Notes: generated by a model from the letters alone, not told the origin. Positions 1 through 12,359 are shown, numbered from the stretch's first letter. The stretch: 64,000 nucleotides of DNA from Pseudorasbora parva (GCF_024679245.1 NC_090180.1:8700007-8764006); one strand, 5' to 3'. Translations and numbers: made by a program.

Positions 1-184
1 ACCCAAAAATGAAACTGATGTCATTAATGACTCCCCCTAATGTTGTTCCACACCTGTAAGACCTCCGTTCATCTTCGGAACACAGTTTAAGATATTTTAT
101 ATATAGTCCGACAGCGTATCTAAGTGTATGCACACTATACTCTCCATGTCCAGAAAGGGAATAAAACATCATCAGAGTATATAT

Positions 185-232
185 ATATAGTATAGTATAG
201 TATAGTATAGTATAGTATAGTATAGTATATAG
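185..232. repeat. (TATAG)n pentanucleotide microsatellite
   Basis: About nine uninterrupted TATAG units within the truncated element. Confidence 0.9.
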
Positions 233-247
233 TATATGTGACATCCA

Positions 248-551
248 ACCCGATCACACATAAATGCGTATAAATAGTACAAGTGTGCAATGTCGTGGAA
301 TGTATACATGATACGCTGTTTTTCGCGTGCATATGATACGCACTTTATGGCGTATATATGACACGCTCTCTTGGGTAGGTTTAGGGTGGTGGGGTGGGGG
401 GTTCGTATGTTTAATATGCCATAAAGTGCGTATCATATGCACGCGAAAACCAGCGTATCATATGCACGCCAAAATGAGTTTTGGCGTATACATTCCACGA
501 CATTGCACACTCGTACTATTTATACGCATTTTTCGTGAGATCCGGCTGTTA
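248..551. mobile_element. Foldback (inverted-repeat) miniature element nested in another element
   Basis: Arms of about 90 bp at 264-351 and 418-529 are reverse complements. Key blocks are GTGCAATGTCGTGGAATGTA against its complement, and GATACGCACTTTATGG against its complement. The spacer contains a G-rich run (GGTGGGGTGGGGGG). The right arm has an extra perfect hairpin, CGCCAAAA-TGAG-TTTTGGCG. No coding capacity was seen. Confidence 0.75.
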
Positions 552-745
552 GCTAGAATCTCTTGAAGCATCGAAAATACATTTTGGTCCAAAAATAACA
601 AAAACTTTGACTTTATTCCACATTGTCTTCTCTTCCGCGTTTGTTTTCAAACCTCAAATAAAGATTCAAACGGTCATGAATCAGATTATCGTGTCAAACT
701 GCTGAAATCACGTGACATTGGCGATCCGAATCATGAATCAAATGT

Positions 746-2978
746 GCTTTTCACTAATCAAATTGTGTATGATTGCAGACATTTTTTTATTAAGCAACGT
801 TTTGTGTAAAAAGAATTCATAAAAGTGGTTTGTTTAAAAATCGTATAAATTGTAAGATGCGTCAAGGCACATAGTATTGATACAAATACTAAGTTGATAC
901 TAAAATACAGTTTTTAATAATGTCTAAGTTAATACTTGTTCAAAACAATTACTTTAGCAAAGTTTGTACTATTTTCGGTTTATTTTGATAAATAAAATAT
1001 TTGTTAAATAAATTTAAATATATTAATTTTAAAAATACAGAAAATAATTTTAAAAAGTAAAGACTGAAAGCATTAATTGAGATCCCATAATAATTGAATA
1101 TAGCTTTATAGAAGTAATTAATAAATAATATTTTATTATTTTAATAAATATCATATTTATTTATTTTTAAATAAGATAGTTTTATTATAAATATGGTGAT
1201 TATCTCTAAGGTGAACACCCAACTTGATATTTGGAAGAATGTTTGTAACCAATCAGATCTTGCCCACACTGACTTCCATATAAGGAAAAATAATAATAAT
1301 ATGGTAGTTAATAAGGGGCGAGACCTAATTTGTTCTTCCAAATATCTTCCTTTATGTTCAGCAGAACAAAGAAATGTATACAGGATTGAAACAACTTGAG
1401 GTGAGTAAATTATGACTGTAATTGTGAACTATCCTTTTAATTTCTTCAGTTTGAATAAATGATGAACAATGTGTTTAAGTTATGAGGAAAAAGAAAGACA
1501 TTATGCTTGCATGCAGCCTGGCGAAGTAAATGTTTCCCAAAATTAAAACTCTCCTGAAACAAAGATCATTGGATCTGCGATGACTCGAAAACAGCTGCAA
1601 CTGGATCAGTCTGGATTAGTTCAATTCCTGAATAAATTGTTCAGTGGTATTTGTGAACCGATTAAACAGGTGCGCCACAATAAATCTGCTCAAAAAATGA
1701 ATCCCCCACCAAACGCGTGTGCCAAAAGAGTCAGAAAACATTTGTGTTAAAGAGTCAGATAACCTTCAGGAATAAAGCGGTCAGACACAATAAGCAAATG
1801 CTGGTGAACCATCACTCACAAGAGAGAATACATTTAAATATAATGAGAGGCAGTGCATGAAATTATACATTTATTTATAGAAGGACTCCTAGTGTCTAAA
1901 TGCCATTTCGTTTGAATAGAGGCCAAACTAATGTGCTCTACACTATAATATACCGTAAGATGAATTACCAGGAGCATACAGTAGATCAGCGTTATGAGCG
2001 ATGCTGATTGTTTAATAAATCTCCTCAATGACTGGTTATGCAGCTTTTGATATTGACACTTTACGGTTGACATTTTCTAGTGCACTAAAAATCACGCTTA
2101 GATACTCATGATGAAGAGAGTTAACTCTATCATTGAACAGTGCATCAAAGGTAAAAACCACATCAGTGTCAAGTCAATAACAGTAGTTTTGATGGCCCCT
2201 AATATCAATCACAGCAGTGCCAGACTGAAGTGAACATTAGTCTCTATCTGCTAGAGGAATATTCACAAGCAGTTTATGATGTCTCTCAGCTGCTCACAAC
2301 CTTGCTGCCCATATACAAGGCATGATATGAGGGATGTAATGCAGTGATAGAGATAAAAGCCTCAATGATTTGATCACATGCTTCCTCCTCGAGCGATATA
2401 AAGATGTTCGTGTCCACCCAAGGTGCTTATACAGCACAGCTCACTTATGCAATACGTTTTCATCATCTTGCACTGTCAGACCAATGTCAGGACCCATTTC
2501 ATTAGCTTAATTTTCATATTCCAATGCTGCCATGTTCCTGAAGCAAATGATGAATTGCCTGGGATCTTTGTGAGGTGATTTCTACAGCCCCTCGAGGATC
2601 GACTGAATGACATATATGGAGGAACAAGGGTGTTTCTGACAGCTTATTACATACGCAAGCAGGGGTCTAATAAGGTAAACAAAAGAAGACCTGCATATTC
2701 AATGAACAGCCACGAATGCAGGAAATACCAGATGTTATCCACTTAATTCATTCCTGATTAGACAAAGAGTGGGAGGACTCATGAACGGAATGTAAAACTG
2801 CTATTGTTATTCAGGTTATGGAACATCTCCACAACAATGAGGCAGGAATGAAGTGTAAACTAAAGATTAGATTAGAATACGCTCAGAATATTTGGACGAG
2901 GACAACGTAAACAAGCAGAGGTCAATGCTTGATTATCAGACTCTTAAAAGACACTTTTATTTATTTAGATAAATATGT
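746..2978. other. Non-coding, no feature recognised
   Basis: AT-rich sequence with only short open frames and no recognised family or motif. The copy of the first element fades out at the left and a Tc1 copy begins at the right. Confidence 0.5.
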
Positions 2979-4478
2979 ACAGGGGCTGTTCATATAATTA
3001 GAATATCATCAAAAAGTTGATTTCACTAATTCCATTGAAAAAGTGAAACTTGTATATTATAATCATTCATTATACGCTGACTGATATATTTAAAATGTTT
3101 ATTTCTTTTAATTTGGATGATTATAATTGAAAACTATAAGGAAAATCCCAAAATCAGTATCTCAGAAAATTAGAATATTACTTAAGACCAATACAAAGAA
3201 AGGATTTTTAAGACATCTTGGCCAACTGAAAAGTATGAACATGAAAAGTTAGAGCATGTACAGCACTCAATACTTAGTTGGGGCTCCTTTTGCCTGAATT
3301 ACTGCAGCAGTGCAGCGTGGCATGCAGTCGCTCTGGTGTTATGAGAGCTCAGGTTGCTCTGATAGTGGCCTTCAGCTCTTCTGCATTGTTGGGTCTGGCA
3401 TATCACATCTTCCTCTTCACAATACCGGTTACGGTCAGGCAAGTTTGCTGGCCAATTAAGAACACTGATATCATGGTCCTTAAACCAGTTACTGGTTGAA
3501 ATCTGCATCTCCATAAAGTTGGTCAGCAGCAGGAAGCATGAAGTCCTCTAAAACTTCCAGGTATACGGCTATGTTGACCTTGGACCTCAGAAAACACAGT
3601 GGACCAACACCAGCAGAGGACATGGCACCCCAAACCATCACTGACTGTGGAAACTTGACACTGGACCTCAAGCAACATGGATTGTGTGCCTCTCCTCTCT
3701 TCCTCCTGACTTACTCCTCCTGACTCTGGGACTCTGATTTCCAAAGGAAATGCAAAATGTACTTATATCAGAGAACATAACTTTGGACCACTCAGCAGCA
3801 GTCCAGTCCTTTTTGTCTTTAGCCAAAGCAAGACGCTTCTGACACTGTCTGTTGTTCAAGAGTGGCTTGACACAGGGAATGCGACAGCTGAAACCCATGT
3901 CTTGCATACGTCTGCGTATTGGTTCTTGAAGCACTGACTCCAGCTGCAGTCCACTCTTTGTGAATCTCCCCCACAATTTTGAATAGGTTTCGTTTTACAA
4001 TCCTCTCCAGGGTGCGGTTATGTCTATTGCTTGTACACGGTACACTTTTTTTCTACCACATATTTTCCTTCCCTTCACCTCTCTATTAATCTGCTTGGAC
4101 ACAGAGCTCTGTGAACAGCCAGCCACTTTTGACATGACCTTTTATGTCTTGCCCTCCTTGTGTCAATGATCGTCTTTTGGACAACTGTCACGTCAGCAGT
4201 CTCCCCATGATTGTGTAGCCTACAGAACTAGACTGAGAGACCATTTAAAGGCCTTTGCAGGTGTTTTGAGATAATTCGCTGATTCGAGTGTGGCACCAGA
4301 TGTCTTCAATATTGAGCCTTTTCACAATATTCAAATTTTCTGAGACACTGAATTTTGGGATTTTCCTTAGTTGTCAGTTATAATTATCAAAATTAAAAGA
4401 AATAAACATTTGAAATATATCAGTATGTGTGTAATGAATGAATATAATATACAAGTTTAACTTTCTGAATGGAAAATA
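2979..4478 (-). mobile_element. Tc1/mariner element, decayed transposase
   Basis: The left inverted repeat (CAGGGGCTGTTCATATAATTAG) is present. The matching sequence on the right (AATATAATATACAAGTTT) is truncated before the terminus. Transposase reads on the - strand in three broken frames: 3976-3668 (WTAAEWSKVMFSD), 3671-3489 (SVMVWGAMSSAGVGPL, FMLPAADQLYGDADF) and 3514-3299 (VLNWPANLPD). The stretch holding the second catalytic Asp is deleted between the last two, and the Glu motif is scrambled. The copy cannot be active. Confidence 0.85.
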
Positions 4479-5089
4479 AGAGAAAGAGGGAGTCTTTTTG
4501 TCCATTTATCATATTGTTTGTCATATTTGTTTGCTTGGTTAATAGGATTTGGTTCATTTGCAGATATTGCTTTTAAATAACTAAAATAATTTGACCTTCA
4601 CAGTTGCGTGTTTATGGAAATAATTGCTGGTATTAATAATCCAGGTATTATAGGCCTCCTTGGTGTTTGAAGTCAGATGAGTCCCCCTAGTGGATGAAAG
4701 AGAGACAATAATCTTTCACTTTATGCAGACTGCTGTTGTGATGGTATGATCTTTGATTGGATTGTTAAGTGGACTTTTTTAATATCTGCACATCATGTCA
4801 CTTTGTTTTTGTTTTTTTTGTTTGTTTGTTTTTTACAAAGAATAAGCCCCAAGAGATTGTATTGCACATCATCAAATGTCACATAAAAGATTCAAAAATT
4901 TGTCCAGCAACCCTAGTGTAGAATTATATTTAGAGATACAGATCAAGAACCAGAGACATTTCAAATATGTGCATCATGCATCTTTTTTAACAGTCTATTT
5001 AAATCAGGGTAGTTGGTTCTACAAAGGGAGAGCTACTCTCTTTGCTGCAAGCAAGGCACTAAGGTCATACATAAAAGCCTCATGACTTC
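4479..5089. other. Non-coding, T-rich, no gene
   Basis: AT-rich with a T-rich run around 4805-4840. A CTCF-like motif at 4682-4693 is treated in the findings. Confidence 0.5.
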
Positions 5090-5510
5090 ATTCTTTTGGA
5101 TTTATTTGCAGATTTCAACTGTCAACATCCAAGCAGGCATTGATATCCGAGTCAGTTCTTTTATTTGTCCTCCACCTGAAAAACAGGTCCTACCAAGTCA
5201 TCTGGATAACTCGCCCTCCACAGCCTGCATCCTTAGTCACAGGGATACTGTGCTTCAATGTTTAGTCTTTGGTCCCCTATTTTTATCCATCTACACCAGA
5301 ATACAGAACACTTTCTGATATCTCTATATCCCCCCCTCTGTTTTTTCATCTAGAATCTCAGAAAGCATCTCTGCATAGCTCTCTGATATATCAGCCTGGA
5401 TGATTAACTCAAGACTCAGCTCTGATTCCTTTATAGCCAGAATGTCCTTTATATTTCTGTCAGAGGTCACACAGTCAATGCGGCTATTTCAAAGCTCACC
5501 TTTACTGACC
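5090..5510 (+). mobile_element. Degenerate non-LTR retrotransposon (LINE) reverse transcriptase fragment
   Basis: Broken frames show VFGPLFLSIYT, resembling the LINE motif VLGPLLFSIYT, and about 100 bases on DISAWMINSRLS, resembling the DISAWM...LQLN region of L2/CR1-type elements. No intact frame is left. Confidence 0.45.
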
Positions 5511-6018
5511 ACATTATGCTCCATAATATAAGGAAATGACACCAAAACTATGAATTTCATAGCTATATTAACTCTAAAAAAAAGCTAGGTTGGGCCAACT
5601 GTAGGTTTAAATTAACCTAGCCTTTTTTTTCTTTCTTTCTCTATTTTTTTTTTTTTTTTTACTATATTATCAATCAATATCTTAAGTTGCTAACATTAAA
5701 ATGGCTATGTTATAGAGAGTTTTTTTTTTTTTAAATATGCTATTTTTATCTTTCAAAATGTAAAAAGATCAATATACATTACACATATAAATGTGTGTGA
5801 AAGCCTTTTTATGTCAGTAGCTCCCTTTAACTCTTTAAATCCCACTGTTCCATATTTGGTCATTGTTTGATAGAAGTGAATTGGGACAGAAATATAATGA
5901 ATTGTGGGTGACACCCAGTGGCTATTTTTGGCTCCAAAACAATTGCAATTTTTTTATTTGAAACAAGTTGGTTAGATATATGGCTTTGATTTTATATTCA
6001 TTTTGAGTAGCCTAACAT
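5511..6018. other. Non-coding with poly-T tracts
   Basis: T runs occur at about 5640-5661 and 5720-5732. No gene or recognised repeat. Confidence 0.5.
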
Positions 6019-6982
6019 TAGGGGTGTAACAGGCCAGGTTTTGGTAACGTTGACGGTTTTGAAGTTACAGTTCGATTAGGGGAGAGAAAACCAAATAGGC
6101 GTCTAACAGGAGGTAGCCAGTTCTTACCGAACCGCTTTGGTACACTACAGGACATCCGGCAAGGTGCACGTGTGTACCGAACAGTACCGAATGCAATATT
6201 TAACAGTTAACACTTAAGGCATTGTTTTACGCGCGGAACTTCAATCTGAGTTACCCCACGAACATATTAAGTATTCTGTCGATTTTATCAAGAAATTAAA
6301 AAGATAAATGCCGTTTAGATGCTCTTTATCACTGTATGCGCGATTCCAGCGGCAGCGTGGCGCGCGAGTGAACGCGATCATATGATGAAACCTGAAATCT
6401 ATTATATGTCGTGATATCGTTCAAACAGTGTTTAAACTGTGGGAAAACGTCGATAAAACAGTTTGTACACAATGTTGCATTTACCTCAGAATCATTCAAA
6501 GTCCCCTGGACTGGTTAGGAAGGAAGCAAGCCAACACATCTCGTCTTATCAGACACACCCAATTTAACGTTAGCCTATTCATTATATTCTACTTAAGAAT
6601 GGTAGCGATGTCTTGATTGTTCAATGTATGTCTAAATTAATCAGTCGTGAAAATGACAGCCATGGTAGTAGGCTATATGATTATTTCAACAACGAATTGG
6701 AGTAAACATAATTTTATAAATAGTTAGTTTAGGCTAATTTGTGCTCTATAGTAGCCCGCTGCTAGTTTAGCCTTGATTACCAGAAAATACACAACACAGA
6801 TTTTGTGGCAAATATTTTCATAGAAATTTAATTAAAAAGAAAAAAATAATAATATTAGATAAGAATTAGGCTATTATATAAGAAGATTTTAGTTAGCCTA
6901 TAATTGAATTAATTAATGACAGACACAATTTGTTCGGTATACGAACCTATAACCACCAGTTTTGTGTATGGTTACACCCCTA
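6019..6982. mobile_element. hAT-like non-autonomous element
   Basis: The ends are perfect inverted repeats, TAGGGGTGTAAC at 6019-6030 and GTTACACCCCTA at 6971-6982. The flanks (CTAACAT / CTAAATA) resemble a diverged duplication. The interior has GTACCGAA-type motifs and no transposase frame. An internal block (AAAATACACAACACAGA) is shared with the element at 58.0-59.05 kb. Confidence 0.7.
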
Positions 6983-7469
6983 CTAAATATAAAATCATTT
7001 TATTTTTAACAGTCAAAACAGCGGATTGTAAAAGAATACATTTTTTATTCTTGTTAAAAATTTATTTTAATTATAGGCAATTTTTTTATATTAAATTGTG
7101 CACAATTGTGTACATTTTAATAACTTTGGCAAGAGGTTTTGGAGTTTTAATAAATGAATAACGAATAAGAATTTAACCGCCAGAGGGCAGCAGATAACAA
7201 ACATCCAGCGATGGCTTGACGCATTCAGAGTAGCCTACCTACTGCACTTTTATTAAAGCCACTTGAGCAAATATTACTCTGCGCTTTAGTAGTGAATTGA
7301 TGAGTAATTTGTACAAACAAACAAAAAATAGCAATAATTGTCAATTTTATACATTATATAGCTATTTACCTAACATAACAAACAATGTACGTGAAAGGAG
7401 AAAAGAGGAGAGTGAAAAACAAGAGATAAGGAGTAACCTTGGGAAGTGTCTCTACTCGCTACTCATGTG
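6983..7469. other. cldn11 upstream region
   Basis: No gene. A CTCF-like motif lies at 7177-7193; otherwise the sequence is AT-rich up to the core promoter. Confidence 0.5.
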
Positions 7470-7512
7470 ATTGGCTGCTGTTCTTTTTGTGTCTTTAGTT
7501 CCACTATAAAAG
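7470..7512 (+). promoter_or_regulatory. cldn11: cldn11 core promoter: inverted CCAAT box and TATA box
   Basis: ATTGG (reverse CCAAT) is at 7470-7474 and TATAAAAG at 7505-7512. This spacing suits a TATA promoter with a start site near 7535, giving a 5' UTR of about 190 nt before the ATG at 7728. The start site is inferred, not observed. Confidence 0.6.
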
Positions 7513-7727
7513 CTCTGCTAACGGTACTCTATTCTATTAGAATGGAATACTGCGCTCCATAAGGATCTACTCATCATGATTTTCACACAATGGATTAACA
7601 TGTCTGGATTTTACCACCTATAAATTCCGAGAAAGTATCCTGACTGGCTTTAGTTTATCTGATTATCATCTATTTCAAGAGGACTTTTTCTCCTGTTGGA
7701 CACATTTTTGCCCACACTTTATGCACC

Positions 7728-7953
7728 ATGGCAAATACTTGCTTACAGTTCACGGGCTTTGTGATGGGTTTTCTTGGTTGGATTGGGCTTATCATCGCCA
7801 CTGCCACTAATGAATGGGTAGTCACTTGTAAATATCACATGAACACCTGTAAGAAGATGGATGAACTGGAGGCCAAAGGTTTGTGGGCAGACTGTGTGAT
7901 CTCAACTGCGCTGTATCACTGCATCACACTCACGCAGATTCTCGAGTTACCAG
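7728..7953 (+). CDS. cldn11: cldn11 coding exon 1
   Basis: Encodes membrane segment 1 and the first extracellular loop with the GLWADC signature, ending in ELPG-type sequence. The donor is CAG|GTACGT, a near-consensus site, leaving one base of a split codon. The exon is 226 nt. Confidence 0.95.
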
Positions 7954-8156
7954 GTACGTGTGGAATAATAGGCTGCATTTATCACAGTAAAATGATAATA
8001 ATATTTTTACAGTCTTTTAGGATTTTTGTTAAAAGATGAAAACCGTATTACATTCAGTTTCCTTAATTTAATACATAAGCAGGATACTATTTACGTTATG
8101 AAATAAAATATATTGTAACTGATATTAGATATATAGGTGTATATTAGATGTATAGG

Positions 8157-8227
<71 letters not shown>

Positions 8228-9349
8228 CAATTTGATCATTTTAATACATTACATAAATAATATAACTATTATATAAAATAAACTTTCATATGGTATGTAG
8301 CCTAGATAATATAACAACATTAGGCTGTTTTTTACAAATAGGACCTATGTAATAGCCTATAAAAAAACTAATTTAGAAATATATTTTACTCATATATAGT
8401 CAATTGATTTTTATTGTATTTTTTTTATTATTATTATTGTTACTATATTACCATGAAATCGAAAATAAAAAATATTCTCTTTTCTCTCTTTCTTTTTTTC
8501 CAAGCGTACATCCAGACGTCTCGAGCGCTAATGGTCACGGCATCGATTCTCGGATTGCCTGCGGTAGCGCTCGTGCTCATGTCCATGTCTTGCATTAACC
8601 TCGGAAGTGAACCAGAAAGCGCCAAGAACAAACGATCAGTCTTCGGTGGAATCCTTATACTGCTGATTGGTAGTTCTGTATTTGTATTTCTTAAATTAAG
8701 ATCAGAAAAAGTACACTACCATGTGTACTCATGAATATTTAAATTAGGCCTAGATGTGCGCCAAACAGGACCATATATTGCGCCATATATTGCAAATAGG
8801 CCTACAGTTCCCAAAGAGAAAACGCCTTATTTCTAATAATTGGACTTAGAGTTAGTGGTGATTAATATGTGTCCTCTGGGAGGAAGACTGAGCAGTCTAT
8901 TTTTAATTAGCCTTACATATGTTAATCTAATAGCCAGATTTCCTTTTTATTAGTTAAATCTGTAATCAACCATAAGAGTCAGGTGCTTAACCCTTTGAGT
9001 GTATCTTTCTAGCTCTCCCAGTTACATTACGGTCTTAAAGCAAATTATAACCCGAATACTAAAAGAATAATTTGTGTGTCTTTCTCCCTCAGCCTTTTGT
9101 GGCATCGTCTCCACTGTGTGGTTTCCCATCGGGGCCCATCGCGAGAGAGGATTGATGTCCTTTGGCTTCTCCCTGTATTCGGGCTGGGTGGGAACTGCAC
9201 TTTGTTTGCTGGGAGGCTGTATGATCACCTGCTGTTCAGCGGACAGCCCTGCTACATACACTGACAACAACCGATTCTACTACTCCAAACAGGGCCCCGC
9301 CCCTTCTGGCCCCGCCTCCACTAACCACGCCAAAAGTGCCCATGTGTGA
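7728..9349 (+). CDS. cldn11: Claudin-11 (oligodendrocyte-specific protein), three coding exons
   Basis: Coding exons are 7728-7953, 8505-8669 and 9093-9349; together 648 nt, giving 215 residues (the human protein has about 207). All introns are GT-AG and in phase 1. Claudins are four-pass membrane proteins that form tight-junction strands; claudin-11 seals myelin lamellae and the Sertoli-cell barrier. The first extracellular loop shows the claudin signature W...GLW...C...C (residues WVVTC, then KGLWADC). The later part reads as membrane segments 2 to 4, and the protein ends NHAKSAHV, matching the claudin-11 C-terminus with its PDZ-binding end. The start is the ATG in ACCATGG, a strong Kozak context. 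An out-of-frame ATG lies 7 bases upstream. The gene converges on slc7a14, as in other vertebrates. The ohnolog (a or b) cannot be decided here. Confidence 0.96.
8158..8225. repeat. (AT)n microsatellite in cldn11 intron 1
   Basis: About 34 uninterrupted AT dinucleotides. Confidence 0.95.
8505..8669 (+). CDS. cldn11: cldn11 coding exon 2
   Basis: The acceptor is a pyrimidine run ending CCAAG|CG. The 165-nt exon encodes membrane segment 2 (SRALMVTASILGLPAVALVL) and the start of segment 3 (FGGILILLIG). The donor is ATTG|GTAGTT, weaker than average, but it is the only GT that keeps phase with exon 3 and homology to claudin-11. Confidence 0.94.
9093..9349 (+). CDS. cldn11: cldn11 coding exon 3
   Basis: The acceptor is TTTCTCCCTCAG|CC. 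The exon encodes the rest of membrane segment 3, the second extracellular loop (VWFPIGAHRERGLMSFGFSL), membrane segment 4 (CLLGGCMITCC), and a short tail with RFYYSK and terminal SAHV followed by TGA. Confidence 0.95.
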
Positions 9350-9814
9350 GCTATGGGATTACTGCTCAGATCAGAATTCTAGTCTCTTTCCTCTCTTTCT
9401 CCACTGTGTCTTGTTTTAAACCATGTCTCTATCTCCAGTGGTGACTCTTTGGATAGTTATGGTACAGCTGAACTCTAACCCTTTGACACAGCAGCAGGGT
9501 TAGTCGACCAGAAGTAACTGCGCTGAAGGATTTACTGTTCAAAGGGTCTTCCGTACAATGTGCCATTTTAAAGGCCTATTTTTGTAGTGGGAAATGGGTT
9601 TTTGCATTGTTATATGAATACTAACAGTATTACAAATTGTGTTTTTATTCTAAATCTTTCAATTTATTTCAGTCTGTTTTCATTTTGATTCATTTCAGAA
9701 CATTTCAGAATAGCCGTCCAAACCAAACTGTGCCAAAATTGGACCAAAGCAGTAACCATTTAGCGATATTATTTATTGTAATACTGGAATGCAGTTTTTA
9801 TTATGTTTTTTTGT

Positions 9815-9896
9815 AATAAACAATGTTGTCCATTTGAAAATGCCTGTGAAAGTGTTTTTTTTTTAAATTATAGGTAATGTCATTTTTATAAATAAA
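9815..9896 (+). terminator. cldn11: cldn11 poly(A) signals
   Basis: Two AATAAA hexamers, at 9815-9820 and 9891-9896, lie about 470 and 545 bases after the stop codon. The sequence between stop and first signal has no repeat I recognise and fits a 3' UTR. Which signal is used is unknown. Confidence 0.6.
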
Positions 9897-10663
9897 GCCC
9901 TCTATGCTGGTAAAATTAACTGAATTGCCGTCTAGCACACGGCGTCTGGTGTCAGATGCCCAGGCAGGTTCAGTGCATCATCCTTAAACCTCTCATTCAT
10001 TCTCACTAAAAGCACTCGAGACGCGCATACAATTCAGGCACCCGAGACATGTGCGCGTATCGATTTCTCTTTCTCAGACGAGAAGCTCGTCCCATTACGA
10101 CCAATAGGGAACAACGACCGGCAGACAGCAGTGATTAAAGGTTAACGGTCGCAATCAGACGTAAAGGAAGATTTATCTGGTATCTGGTTGCAACAAGTCT
10201 TCGTTTTTGTTCTCAGGTTAGGGTCCTTGCACTGAATGCTTCCTATTACACACATATTTACAGTGAAAGATGGCTTAATACTGGGGATATAAGCAACGTT
10301 TAAATGTTTTTGTACATTATGTGAAAAAATAAACAGCACATTAAATCACTAAAGTTTTATTTATTCTACGAAGAGTGCTTTTTAGTTATCAAATATTGGC
10401 CTTAACCGTTCTAGCTTTTGGTTAGAGGTAGTTTGGGGTGGAGGAAATTCAATGAGAATTTGCATTGGTCTCTTCAGTACTACTGACCTAAAAGCAGGGG
10501 GAAAAGCAGAAATTGACCTGAAGTAACAGGAAACAGGAAGTTGAAATGTCATGATGTTAATCCAGCCTTCGTTCCTATGTTAACAACTTGGACTAAAGGG
10601 TAGGAAAAAAAGGTTTAGCATTACATTTTTAAAGGGTCATGAAACACATTTTTGAGACATTAA
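9897..10663. other. Intergenic, no gene recognised
   Basis: The GC-richer stretch 9930-10150 has several CG dinucleotides but no frame I recognise, and the rest is AT-rich. A solitary AAAGGGTCATGAAACAC block lies at about 10631-10648. Confidence 0.4.
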
Positions 10664-11105
10664 AGGGTTAGTTCACCCAAAAATTCTGTCAATGATTACT
10701 TACCCTAATGTCGTTCGACACCCGTAAGACCTCCGTTCATCTTCGGAACACAGTTTAAGATATTTTATATTTAGTCCAAGAGCTTTCTGTCTCTCCATTT
10801 AAAACGTATGAACGGTATACTGTCCCTTTCCAGAAAGGTAATAAAAACATCATCAGAGTAGTCCATATGTGACATCAGTTAGTAAATTAGAATCTTTTGA
10901 AGCATAGAAAATACATTTTGGCCCAAAAATAACAAAAACTACGACTTTATTCAGCATTGTCATTGATTCAGGATTCGGATCGCCAATGAAACGTGATTTC
11001 AGCAGTTTGACACGTGATCTGAATCATGAATCAATCCGCTGATTCATAACCGTTCGAATTCCAGTCATTATTGACAGAATTTTGATTTTTGGGTGGACTA
11101 ACCCT
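10664..11105. mobile_element. TTAA-flanked miniature inverted-repeat element, 442 bp
   Basis: The left end is AGGGTTAGTTCACCCAAAAA and the right end is TTTTTGGGTGGACTAACCCT, with TTAA directly outside each (10660-10663, 11106-11109). No coding capacity. The arrangement is typical of piggyBac-type target duplication. A second, truncated copy begins the window. Confidence 0.8.
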
Positions 11106-11428
11106 TTAAAATTATGTTGCACATGATAGAAATTATTTGAAAGTAGATCATTGAGTAATTTTTAGGCTATTTTGGTAATCCGGTGTCATGAACAAATGAG
11201 TCCCCTGTGTAATTCAGTGCATAGTTAGAAAACCTACACAACTGGTTTATATTTTGTTTTAAATGTGAATATGAATACAATTACCTTTAAAATCATGTTG
11301 CTTATGATTTCACAAAACTATAGACTTATATTTCTCATTCTTAGCATACTAACTTAGCATAGCCTACCACTAGCCTGTTAGCCTGCTAACTATATAAATC
11401 TTTTTATAAATCTTTGATCATTTGTTAA

Positions 11429-12359
11429 AGGACAACTCCGGTGAGAAATGAACCTAGGGGTAATTAACAGATGGTTACCGAGTAGATCGTTCTCTGGGAT
11501 GCGTTTTCATGGAAATCGAATGTAAAGAGTTTTATCTTTAAAAACAGATTAGCTTATAACACTTGTCTATGGGGCACAGGGTAGTTAAATTAAATTGCTA
11601 GTTAATAGCACTAAAGAGGCTCAAAATAGCCTCACACTAACACGGTAGCATAATGAGGGTCCCTACATACAAACCGAAGCATTGAGAACTTTGTAAGAGT
11701 ACAAACATTAATTTAATAAGAAGATACTTTATAAACACAGTGCATTAGGCGTTCACGGACAAACGCCATCTTGGAAAACAGTCTCAACTCATCAAACCAC
11801 GAACGTTGTGGTGAATGTGATGAAGTGATGAACTGTGACTTGGAATCTCATATGGTCCGTTGTTTCCAGAAGAAAACACTGAACACAACAGAGAAAATAA
11901 ATAAATAAAAATAAAAATGTCCATGTTATTACATTTCACAAACTTAATTCCTATCGACCAGCTCACTTTGAACAGCGCTCGGGGATCGAGTCGTCGAGAC
12001 TGTTTTCCAAGATGGCGCCTGTCCGTGAACGCGTAATGCACTCTGTTTATAAAGTATCTTCTTATTAAACTGTTTGTACTCTTACAAAGTTCTCAATGCT
12101 TCGGTTTGCATGTAGGGACCCTCATTATGCTACCGTGTTAGTGTGAGGCTATTTTGAGCCTTGTTAGTGGTATTAACTAGCGATTTAATTTAGCACCCTG
12201 TGTCTACCCTGTGCCCCATAGACTAGCGTTATAAGATAATCTGTTTTTAAAGATAAAACTCTTTACATTCGATTTTCATGAAAACGCATCCCAGAGAACG
12301 ATCTACTCGGTAACCATCTGTTAATTACCCCCAGGTTCATTTCTCACCGGAGTTGTCCT
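11429..12359. mobile_element. TTAA-flanked foldback element with arms of about 350 bp
   Basis: The ends AGGACAACTCCGGTGAGAAA and TTTCTCACCGGAGTTGTCCT are exact complements, with TTAA at 11425-11428 and 12360-12363. The inverted arms run to about 11790 and from about 11985, including CATCTTGGAAAACAGTCTC and its complement. The short central spacer carries poly-A-like AAATAAATAAATAAAAATAA. No transposase is present. Confidence 0.85.

Larger units (their letters stand above)
1..745. repeat. Truncated copy of the TTAA-type miniature element also seen at 10.66-11.11 kb
   Basis: The block GACCTCCGTTCATCTTCGG and the following 100 or so bases match the copy at 10664-11105. So do the later parts (GAAAATACATTTTGG, CAAAAATAACAAAAAC, the ATCATGAATCA run). 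The left end is cut by the window edge, and the right terminus is lost near 745. A foldback element and a pentanucleotide tract interrupt it. Confidence 0.75.

Noticed and set aside
7721..7727. Upstream ATG (ATGCACC) as the cldn11 start
   Set aside because: Out of frame with the claudin sequence; the ATG at 7728 has the better context and matches claudin-11.
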